Positions 50,401-62,400 of a DNA stretch of 64,000 nt are shown in pieces. Where the stretch lies: contig JAJQJQ010000043.1 of the NCBI GenBank assembly GCA_028622995.1, positions 1,860,001-1,924,000 on the forward strand, written 5' to 3'. Every line of letters begins with the position of its first letter. Positions within the stretch are counted from its first letter, which is position 1. The position numbers and the translations under genes were made by a program. The notes beneath the pieces were generated by a model. That model saw nothing but the letters and a program-made list of their open reading frames with translations. It searched no databases and was not told the DNA's origin. Source of the DNA: Panagrolaimus kolymaensis (Eukaryota > Nematoda > Chromadorea > Rhabditida > Panagrolaimidae).

Positions 50401-53400
50401 GTAGCAGTGATGTTCCTCGCCCGCCAAACGCCCGCCCGCGAGCCGCCCGCAAGCGCCCGCCCGCGGGCGGCGGGCGGGCGACGGGCGGAGTTTTGGAAAA
50501 TTCGCGGGCGCCGGGCGGGCGGAGGGCGACTTTTTAAAAAAATTCAAATTTTTAACTGAAAAAACACGATTTTTAAAAGAAAAAATCGAAAATTTTGCGG
50601 GCGACGGGCGGGCACGGGCGAGGATTCCAAAGTTGGCGGGCGCAAGGGCGGGCGCGGGCGACTTTTTGGAAATGCCGCGGGCGGCGAGCGAGCAACGGGC
50701 GGGAAAAATGACAAGGAACAACACTGTTTGGTAGCCTAATTATTCACAAAAAGGCTTTTATTTTTTTATTTAAACTGAGGTAATTTGAATTTAGGGGAAA
50801 TTAAAATTTTTATTGCACGAAAAATAATTGTATTTTTTATAGTAAAAAAACTGATTTCTATTTATATTGGCTTTTGGATTATTAAAAAATCAAAGATCTT
50901 TTCTTTGTAATTATTATTTAACCAAATTCTTCAAGCGAAGTAATGGAAATTAATTTAAGAATATGAATCATCTTTACAGATTATTATAAACTGGAGAAGC
51001 AGAGTATCCATGTTAGCAGATAATTTCTTTAGTGATATCAAACTTTTTATTATTATTTTTTTGAAAGAAGAATTTTTCTTTTTTTTGTAGAAAAAACTGT
51101 AGTTTCATTTTTTTATTATTTTTGATTTGATTAAAATAAGTTTAAAATTATTTTCCTTACCTCAGTGATGGGTGTTCCATAAATGACTTCATGTTGAGGG
51201 GAATGGATCCAAATTACAGCATCACTATTGTCAGTGAAATTAACTTTTTGAAACCATAATTTCTCATTTGTATGTCGATTAAGAACCGTTCCATCTTGGA
51301 AAGTCATGTTGCTGTAATGAACGGCGGAAACTCCATATTGATTATGGCGAATCACCGATTCATAAACATGCAAAAAGCGATCGAGATATTCTTGGGCTAA
51401 AAAAAGTTTAAACAGACATCATTAATTTTTGGGTTAAAAACAAACCATCCAAAAATAAAATTAATAAAATTAATTTAGGTTCGCCATGAGACCGAGTATA
51501 TTTCATGGTTAATTTATTTCCAGCCGACACCAAAGGAAAATGCACGGTGTGATCTCGAACGGACCACGATTTGCCCGCTTGTCGATCATAAAATATTGCA
51601 TTTTCATCGCTTTCATTATTAACTCGATTTACTATTTGCACAGCCAATTTTGCTGATAAACCATATTCATGTCCCACCGCAAAAATATCCAATGTGTATG
51701 TGCATGGCTCAAATGGAACTGAAAAAAAAAGAGTATTATATTACTTATTTTTTATTTAAACTGTTCAAACTTATTTAATTCGGGATTTTTAGGGAAAAGA
51801 TATTTAAAAAAAATATACATTGAGTTTAACTGTGGTTCGTTATGATAATATATTTTTCGAAATTTAAACTGCATGCGAAAAGACATCGTTTTTTTACAAT
51901 AAAGCCCTAATTATTGGTCTTTTTTAAATTCAACTGAACCAAATAATATATAAGTATCTTTATAAATTTTCATTTCTCTTTTGTAATTATAACTGTTGAA
52001 GTACCTTTAAACAAATAAAATAAAAACTGAACAAAAAAGGAATTTTGTATTTTTGAAAAAAACTTTCTTATTATTTTTAAATGATAAAATATAAAAAACT
52101 GGAAAGCATTTCGTTTTCTCGAGTGATGTTCGATTAACTGTGTCATTACACTTTTAGGTTATGAAATTAAAATATATCAAAATTATTATAAAACTGTTTT
52201 GAATTTTGTTCGGGTGAAATTTAATTATGATCAAAATAATTTTAAGACAAAAAATAATTAATTTTTATATTAAAACTGAGGTTGATTAAGTTTCAGTGGA
52301 TGAAGAGAGAGGATAAAAAAATTATAAATTTTTGGGTGTAAAACTGTAATGATTTTTTTTCTTTCATATTTTGTGCTTTCATTTGAAATAATAATATTTT
52401 TTTTTTAAATTTAACTGACTCCTTTCATCTTTTCATTTTTTATTTTTTTAAACTGTTTTTCGACTTTTAAAGTAGCTTACCTCTCTGACAATCTTGAGTG
52501 GACTTAGCGACCAAAAATTTTCTTTGATTTAATTGACTTTCATAAACTTCAATTTTGTCAATGGAATTATTTGGAAAAATCAAAACATTATTTGCTTCAA
52601 GATCAGGTTGTTCTCGTCGATCCAACCAAGAAACTATGTCGCGTTGTTGGGCTTCGCTGATTCTAGGATTAAATCGAACCCCAGCATTTAAATTATTTTC
52701 AATCAAAACATTTTCCACGGTTATTCCAACTGATCGAAGTTTGAGCCCGTTTCTTCGATTTTCGGTGACATAAATATTTCGAAGTGCTGGCTTTTTTGTG
52801 AGATCATTATAAATAATATCGATTCCATCATAATAATTATTTCGAACTGTTATATTTGTAAATGAATGATAATTCCAATCAATCTATAAATAAAAAAATT
52901 AATAAAAATTATTTAACTGTTAGCTTCATTAAATGAAGGAAAATAAAAAAATTTTAATTTTATATTAAAAAAAACTGTCTTCAACTGATTTGTTAGGTTC
53001 ATATTTTTTGGTTATTTAGCACCATTAAAATTTGTTAAATTAATTTATAACGAGTTTGGGTGTTTTAACTGTGAGCAACCCTAGTTCACGGTTATAATTA
53101 AAAAAAGCTAAAAACTGTATTTATTTAATTCCAGATTTATTTTTTTACTCTCTACTTGCTTTTGGAGAAGAAGAAACTGTAGTGTCCGTTTTTTATTGAT
53201 AAAATAAAAAATTCAATTATGCTAATATTCATTTTCAATTTATTTTATGACCTTTAATAATTAAAAAAACTGTTTATGCTCAATTTCTAGGGAAAAAAAT
53301 AACAAAGCGTTTTCTCCCTTTTTTTTTAATTTGGCTAAAAACTGCATTTGACTATGCGGTTCCATAAAAGGATAAAGAATTTATTAATTGAATTTTTTAA

Positions 53401-56400
53401 TAAAACCTATGTTCGCTATTTTTAAAACAAATTTGGAAATTTAACTGTACACAAATAAAAAAAAGGCGACGAAAAAATTATAAAATATCGCTAATAAATT
53501 GATATTATTAAAAAATAAACATTTTTTGGAGAGAAAAAAAAAACAGCATATTATTTTATATATTTTTAAAGTAAAAAACTGTATCATATGGAGTTCGAAA
53601 AAAAAATTTTGCCATAAATTTAAATTTAATCTTTTTTTTTAATAAATTTTTTTTTAAAGATTCTCACTTAAATTTTAATATTAAGCAGAAACTATCAAGA
53701 ATTTGTAAGTAAAATTGCGTTAAACTGGAGAAAAAAAAAAGACGGGATTGTGAGCTTTCGTAATGGGGATTAAAAAACTGTCTTGACAACTTATAATTGG
53801 CTATCATCAAATAAGTAAAAAAAAGGAATGTCATTTATTGCCAGGGATTTAAAAAAATTAAAATTAAAAACTGGCATCTGATTGGATATCATTCAACATC
53901 ATTAACTTAAAAATTAAGCTAATAACTAATTAAGTATGGAAAATTAAAACAGTTTTTGATGACGCTTCTATTCGAATATGATCATAGAAAAAAAGAGAAG
54001 AATTATAAATAAAAAATAAAAATGTCGCCATTTATCTTTAAAGATAAAATTAAATTTTACTTTTTTAAATATTTAAAAAACTGTTTATATTTGTAATTAT
54101 TTTCTTACAATTTATAAAGAAAAATAAATATAAAAAACTGAGTGGTGGTTATATTATCTTAGAGAAAAATTTATAAAAGTTAAAAACTGTCATCCTTGTC
54201 GATTTTTAATTAAAAAAAATATTTTCCAACAATTTTATAAATTTCAAAACTGTATTGAAAATAAAATACCTGTAAGGCGGGTGAAAAGGTGCTGGTCCTG
54301 AAATCATATAATCCAGCTTTTTCAATCAACCAATTATGCATGGTTGTTTGCCCGGTAACCATGGGAGGATTGGCTAATAGGGAATATCGAACTCCAGCCC
54401 AATATGGTTTAGCACATCTCAATCCCACTACTTCTGTATCTCTGCAACCTGCTCCTACATTATGAAATAAACCATCATGTCGACACATGGTTATATCGAA
54501 TTCATTTTCTTCACATCTTATATTATCCATAATCATTGGAAGTTCACCTTTGTCAACAAAAATCCTCCAATTTTCAAAATATTGTGGATCCATAGTTAAA
54601 CCCAATTGATTGCATGCAAGATGAGCGAGTTCAGCGGTCCATGATCGATTACAAATGGTTCCCCAATTTCCTTCCACTAAAACTTCCAATCGACCTTCAG
54701 TGATTTCTTCATTTCCATCTTCGTCCACTAAACGAATATTTTCGAGGCTTGGAAGTTTGGAAGTTGTGGAAGTAAATACAACGGGAAGTTCAGATTCTTG
54801 AAAATCTGTTCGTAGTAATTCGCCTTGAACAAGCATTCCAATTCCATCCATAAATTCCAATCTAGCTCCAGGGGCAATGGTTAATTTAGCTCCTGGAGCC
54901 ACGTGTAAATCATCCACAACAGTATATCTTCCAGGTGTGAGGTCCTGATTTTCAAAAATAGTTCCTCCAATTTCAAATGGCTTTGATTCACTTTGGAATT
55001 TTCGATATGATTGAAGGGTCAAAGCCATTTTTGGAGTTCGTTGATTGCAAATTGCTGCATATGGATTTATATTTATCGAAGCAAGGGAATATCGATTAAA
55101 CTGAAATAAGAAATTAAAATTTAGAAAAATAAATAAAACTGAGCATTTTTTTGCTTTTTTTTGATTATAATTAATTTTAACTTTTAAAAAATTTAATAAA
55201 TAGTTTAAAAACTGGTGGCTTTCATTAATTAAAAAACTTTAATTCGAACCAAATTTTTTTTAAATGAAAACTGAAAATTTTTAGACATGACAGAATTATT
55301 TTATACGGTTTTTCCAAATTTTAAATAAATGAAACGGAACGTCTTTTTTTGGTAAATAAAAATTTGAAAATAAACCGTCTTTATTTTTTTATAAAATCCA
55401 TCTATTTGGAATTAATATTCTCGAATAATTACTATTTTATTTGAAAAAAATACTAAACAAAATTCAATTTAAAAAAAACTGTGTATCCATCCACCCACCT
55501 ATTAAATTTCCAATAAATTCAGAAGAATCTTCAATGAAATTCTACATAAATTAAAAATTTAAACTGCGACTGCGTTCGCTTTTGAAACAAAAAAACATGG
55601 AGAAAATTTTCTTAAATCTCATTAATTCAAAAAGCATTTAAAGCTTATTTTTTTTAATTCTAAAACTGAACCATTTAAGCGAATTAGAAAAACTTCTTCC
55701 TTTAGTATAATAAAAAGAAAATAACTGTCAATTAGTAAATAAAAGTGATCAAGATTCAAATTTTTTTAAACTGTTTTGCAATTTATTTCATGATTTAAAG
55801 AATAAACTGCTTTTTAGGAAAAGTAATTTGGAAAAATATAGAGACGATTTTTTAAACTGCAGAACTTTTTGAATGAAGGAATTTTAAAATTATTATCAAA
55901 CTGTGTCCGGGTTTTTTTCCAGGATTAACTGTTATTTGATTCTGCATAATATTTTGTGATTTTAGCAATATTTTTTCTTTGATATCAAAAAAAAATAAAC
56001 TATCAAAGATTAAAGAAAATGACAATCGCTCAAGTTATTTATACAGACAAAAATAGTTATAATATTTTTAAACTGAATATGTTTTTTGGGGGTTACGAAT
56101 AATAATAATTTTTATTAAAAAATTTAACTGTCAGAATCAAATAAAAAGAATTAAAAGTGACATTTTTTTAACCGAAAAACTGTTTTTTTTTTAAAGAAGA
56201 AGAAAAAACTGATTTGAGAAGTATACAGGAATGCAAAAAAATTAGAAAATTATTACTATTTTTTAGATCGTAAACTGACGTTGTTTTTATTTTTTTAGAG
56301 TTGGAGGAAAAACTGTTTTTTATCAAACAAAAAACCGAAGAAAAAAAAATAGAGGAAACTTTAACTGTTATGTTTTTTTAAATAATAAAAAAAGAGATTT

Positions 56401-59400
56401 AAAACTAAACCATCCTGTGGATAAGGAAATTTATTTAGATTTATAACTGAACAGGAAAATAAAATATGAATGTCATTAAAGTCTTTTTTAATAAAAACTG
56501 AAACTTTATCTATTCTAGAATTAAAGAATTTGTTGATTCTAAATTCCTTTAAAGTATAAAAACAAAAAAAACTGTAATCGTCAATATTTTTAGGTTCTTA
56601 TGCGAAAGGTTAATAGCCTTTGCTTTTTATTAAAGTATAATATTATTTTTTTAAAACTGTATCTGTTTTATACAACGGAAAAACTATTATTTGAAATTTA
56701 ACTGTCATCATTTAAAAAGAAAGGCTTACCTGATCAAAAATGCGATCTTTAAAATTATCATAATGTTCATGACCCCAATTATTTTCTCTTGCATCAATAA
56801 TTTTAGCATGTTCCATTAATTCGGTGGCTATTTCATAATCCGCGTGAGGATTATTGAAACAATTTCTTCGAATCACCACATTGCTGCTTGAAACCACCAT
56901 CGCCGCATATGGAGTACTTCGAGGTTTTAAAAATGGAAAAGGATTAAACACTTTATTTCCGCGTAATTCATTTTGTTGATTAAAAACCATTTTTTGATTT
57001 GGTGCATCTTCGTTTAATCCAATATTCACAATCCATGGACCAGAATTAAATTTAAAAATATTTTTAGCGATTGTTATATCAGATTTTAAATTCCTGAGAT
57101 GAGGTTGATTGGAATTTTTAATTAACAAGCAAGAATAATTATTATTTAGGAATTGATTACTATTTATTACACCAATAACATTGACCGCGGGTTGCATGCG
57201 AATTGTGACTTCTGAATTCGATTCAAATACATTTCCAGTTATATCCAAAGTTAATGGAGCAGGTTGGGGATCTCGACACGAAAATACATCAATTGCAGGG
57301 TGGTTATGATTTTGAATAAATTGCACCCAATTTATAAGGACTTTAGGTTCATAAAAATGCAATTGTTGATGATCATAAATTTCGGGAATACAATAATTTC
57401 CAATAACTAATCCGCCCCAAATATTTCCTTTAAAAATTGTTGGAGGATAAAAAATATTATTCACTGGTCTTCCCTTGATTATAATTTCTTGCCTCAATGG
57501 AAGGAAAGGAATGGACATATTTTGATGGAATGCAAAACCCCGCCATCGATTTTCAATAAATTTAGTTCCATTTATATTTATCGAACCTCCAGCATATGAA
57601 ACATTCATGCCATCAACCCAATTATAACTCAACGAAGTATCATTAACCCAAATATCCGCGGCTCCATCTTTCACATAAAATCCGATTCCTTCATTGGATT
57701 CCACTGTGACATTCCAAAGTGCTGTTCGATCTCGAATCATTTGAGCTTCGATTCCATTTCCAGTATTATTAATTACCACGGAATGAGTAACATTTAAACC
57801 ATAAAAAGCTTGATGAGTTGCGGATGCATGAATTTTAAAATCCAATTCTATATCACCCAAAACTCTCCCCGTGGAATATGGACCAAGTTCATGATCGAGG
57901 GCAATGTAAATTGGATTTCCTGAAGATCTCAATGAAACCGATTGAGGAAATTTTCCATCATATATTGGAATTTTATATCGACGATCCACGCAATCATTCA
58001 CGTTTGTAATATTTCCATCACAAATAAGTAAATGTGTTTTGGAACCCAATCTTGGAGGATTGTGATTCGTGACAGTGAGAAATTGAAGCGTATAATCATA
58101 TGGTAATCGACGGGGCAGGCTTACTATCTGAAAAAATTATGTAAATTCTATTTAATTGATTATTTTAAAAAACTGGATCATAGCGTGTTGGTTTTTAATA
58201 AAAATTAATATTAAGAAAACTGGGTCGCTTTCTGCCTCATCAAAAACAAAAAAAAAGTTTGTACACATTTATAACTGAAATAATTTTTTTTAGTATTGGC
58301 TGGTGAAAGTTTTATAAAAGATTGCCAAAATTTAAACTGTACAATTCGAATTAAATACGTAATTTAACCTTCAAGCCAAAAATTTATTTAATTTAATTTT
58401 GGATCATATTAATTTCGAAAAAAAACGAACTACCATTTTTAGATAGTGTTTAATTATAAAAAAAACTGTGTTCTGGCAATTTAAGATCGTATTAATCAAA
58501 AGAAAAATTTAATTTTAATTCTTTGGTCGAAAATTATTTTTAGATTTTAAACTGTGAGTGTACCCTCCTTGTTTCTTTTTTGATTTTTTGTATAAAGTTA
58601 AAACTGTCTGGATGCACACTTTCTTGCTTTATATTTCTTATTATTCAAAATTGTTGCCTTTCTAAGCGAGAGCATAAATTTTTTTTTATTTTTAACTGCA
58701 TACGAAGTTTATTGAATGTGAACGAATTTAAATAAAACTTAGAGAGCTTTGTTCAGCTTTATAATTTGAGAAATTAATTAAAAAATCTGCCATTTGGGTG
58801 GCGCGGTTAAAAAAAGTTTTCTTATCTCTTTTTTTATTTTTTTATAAATAACTGGATAAAAAGTTTATAACTTATTTTAGCATTTTTCATATTTAAAAAT
58901 TCTTAATACAGTTAAAGAAAAGCTTTTTTTTGGAATAATTTTAACTGTGACTTCTGTCATTTGCAGGCTGATAAATGTTTAAAGCCAACAAAAAAATATA
59001 TTTGATAATAAAATCTTTAATTTAATAAGTAAAAACTGTTCATAGTGCTTTTAGATTGGAAATTTTATTTACAAAAAATAAATTTCCGTGTCAGTTAACA
59101 CAAAAGAAAAATCTTTTTAAACTGTAAATCAGTTTCTTTTATTTTTGGTAGTATTTATAAAACTGGATGAGCAGCTACCATTCTGAATTAAAAACAAACA
59201 TTAATTTAACTTTTTTTTAAATCAAAACTGTCATCCTGTGTGTTTGGTGGAGTTTGTTGATTTTATTTTTTTTTAATTAAAAAAATTAAAACTGCCGCGA
59301 GCTAATATTTAACGCTATGGAGCGCTATATATATTTTTTATAATAAGAAACAAAAAAAACTGTCACAATTAATATGAGCAAGGTTTTTTTTTAAATATTT

Positions 59401-62400
59401 GATTAAAACTGAGGTAAACAAGGAAAAATTTAAATCAAAGAAAAATATAGTTTTTTGTTTCTTATTTTAATTTTCACTTTAATTTAATGGAAAAATTAGA
59501 ATTAAAACTGTGTTTACGTGTTACAATGTCAAGCATTAAAACAAAAATTTTTTGATTTTAACTGTTGTTGATAATTAACAGGTTCTTTGGAAAAAAACTG
59601 TATTTTAATAAAATATTTGTCTAAATTTAGTAAATAAAAACTGTGTCCGTTTGAATTTTGTAAAAACTTAAATACTCATTTTTTATTTTAAACGATCAAA
59701 TTTTTTTTAAACTGGGAAAAGTATTCTCATTGGATTTTAAAAAATCTTATAATAAGCAACTTACCATCCAACAAATGGGAGGCATGAGGGAATCTATCAC
59801 GGTGCCACTTTTTAAAACCAATTTAATTAAATGTGGAAAAAATAAATTTCTTGGAAGTTCATGATCGTGGCACATATCTATTCGAGGCTTCTCTTCTTCA
59901 TAATAACTACTTTGCCTTTTATTTCTCAAATTTCCAAGGGATTTAACTAAATTTATTCCAGCTTGGCGTTGTTTATACCAAATTCCATCCCCATAATTTC
60001 CTTGAATTACAGTCATATTAATAAATACTCGGCCATCGGTGGTATTATCCACAGCAATTCCATGTCCACGATTGAATGAAACAGTGGAATTTGCAATTAA
60101 TATAGGACCGTCGGGTTGATAAAAATATATTCCATCTCGAGCACTTCGATGTATTTTTAATCCATTCATTATTGGTGGCACCCCTTCCACATATAAAGCA
60201 GGGGTAACATTTCGAGTTTGACTAAAAAATAAATAATAATATAAAAATAAGTAAACTGAGTAAGGATTTGATTAGAAAACAGCGATAAATTTAAGAGGAA
60301 ATTAAAATTTAAAAAACTGTACAGAATTCGAATTTTGTAATCTTAAAAATTCTAATGGAAAAATGGAAAATTAACTGAGTCGTAGAAGTCTTCTTTTTTT
60401 TTGTTGCCAAATGACTTGATTAAACAATATTAAAAAGAAAGATTTAAACTGTGTAAGTTTTTTCTTAGTATAATGCCAATGAATAACAAAAGTGTAAAAA
60501 ACTGAAGACCACGCTCATCTAGATTTTTTAAAAGATTATTTTACTTCAATGTTTAAATATAACTGTTCAACTGGATGTAAAAGGGAGAGAATTTCTTTTT
60601 AAGTAAAAATAAATAAATATTGTTATTATAAAAAACTGCAAATTGAGATAAGCGTCTTCTAATTATACGTTATGTTTTCTTTAACTGAAATCTTCTATTG
60701 AATGCATTTTTTTAGCAAATAAAAAATTGCCAAGGACAATGTTTATGAGATAATTTATTTCTAGGTGTTTAATCAAAAAATATCAATCAACAGAAAAAAA
60801 TTGCTTCAAATTTGAGGCAAAAAAATAAAAAATATTAATTTAATAAAACTGTTTCTTTGAAAAATTTCGGGGATATTTAACTGCGTTTATTTTAAACTTG
60901 ACTTTAGAGTTTACTATTTTGATAAGAAAAAAACTAAACTGCAAAAAAATTTGACATTTTTCTGATGTTGAATTTCACAACGAAATAAAAAAGCTTTTTA
61001 AATAAAAGAAAATTTTTTAAAACTGAGTGGATTTCAGTTAATTTAGAAACATTTTGGTCTATTTAAAAAATAAAACTGCGGTTGATTTTTCAATGGTTTA
61101 TAAAAATAAAATTTAATTTAATTTTAATTTTACTTTTATACTTACCCATCATAACCAGCAAACATAATATCAATAAATTCAAGCCTGCTACTACTTTCCC
61201 TCATCACTGACACTCCGTCAGGATCTTGATAAACAAAATGATAAGGGGAATTATAAATTTGGAGGCCTTTCCAATGTTTCGCCCATCCTTGGAAAGTTGG
61301 TTGACCCCAGCAATATAACCCAAGATCATCTTCGCCTTGGCAGAGATTTTCACTCAATGGAATATTTTCGGGTTTTGCAAAACCTTTACATTCCCATAAA
61401 TTTTTTGCTGATGGAATGCAACCTGGAATAGGCATAACAAAAGGATAGGTGTCATTATTTCGACGGAACCAAGTATAAAATGCTCCATCGTTGTAACCCA
61501 TGGATTTGCAAGCCGTCGAAGTATCTACAGCTGTCCAACTAAATTTTTTTTAATTTATTTTAATAATTTGCATAAAACTGAAATGTAAGATGGGCATTGG
61601 CATACTTGGTTAATGCAGAGCAAACCCCTCTCCAACGATCTCGGAATCGGACTTGTAATCTTCCTTGTCGAACAGTTGGCCCATCAATAAGTTTAAAATC
61701 TGGGAAAGATTCATCGTAATTTGTTTGCTGTTGAAAAGGCAACATTTGAATATGGGCAAATTCATTTCCCTATAAAAATAAAAATGGAAAATAATTAAAA
61801 ATTAAAAACTGGGGCCGGTGGAATATTTTTGGAGAGTTGAAAAAGAAGTTATAAAAAAACTGTGATTTTGTGTTTCATTTTTTTTAATATACCTTCGATG
61901 AGGAAAATTCGAAATGAGAAAATATATTTTTAATATTATTTTATAAAAAACTGCAGTTCTCTTTATTTTGCTTTAAAAAACTGGCAATTCATATTTTATT
62001 GCTTTGTTTAAATTTAAATTACTTTTTTCATGATCATAAGAAAATTTTCAAAAAATAATGTAAAAACTGAAGAACATAACGTGCATTTTATCTTTTAAAG
62101 AAAAGAGATATTCTTGAGAAGCATAAAATGATAAAAAAAAAATTAAAAACTGCCTTCTTTGCTTCTTCCAAAGGAAAGATTTAATTGAAAACGTCAAAAA
62201 TAATTTTAAAAGGTGAAACACTTGATTTAAAACTGTTTGAAAACGGCAAAGTAAAAAAATCATTACACTAGTTAAAGAAAAAACACAAGAAATAATATTA
62301 TGAGAAAAAAATTTTAAAGGCTCTTATTCCTTTTAAAATTAAAACTGCATTTAAATGATTTCTTGAAGAAAGCAAGCAGATCACGTACATTTCAAAACTT

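Noticed and set aside
50359..50724. Minus-strand Ala/Pro/Arg-rich open frame
   Set aside because: Produced by GC-rich repeats inside the hAT-like element; no start context or homology.
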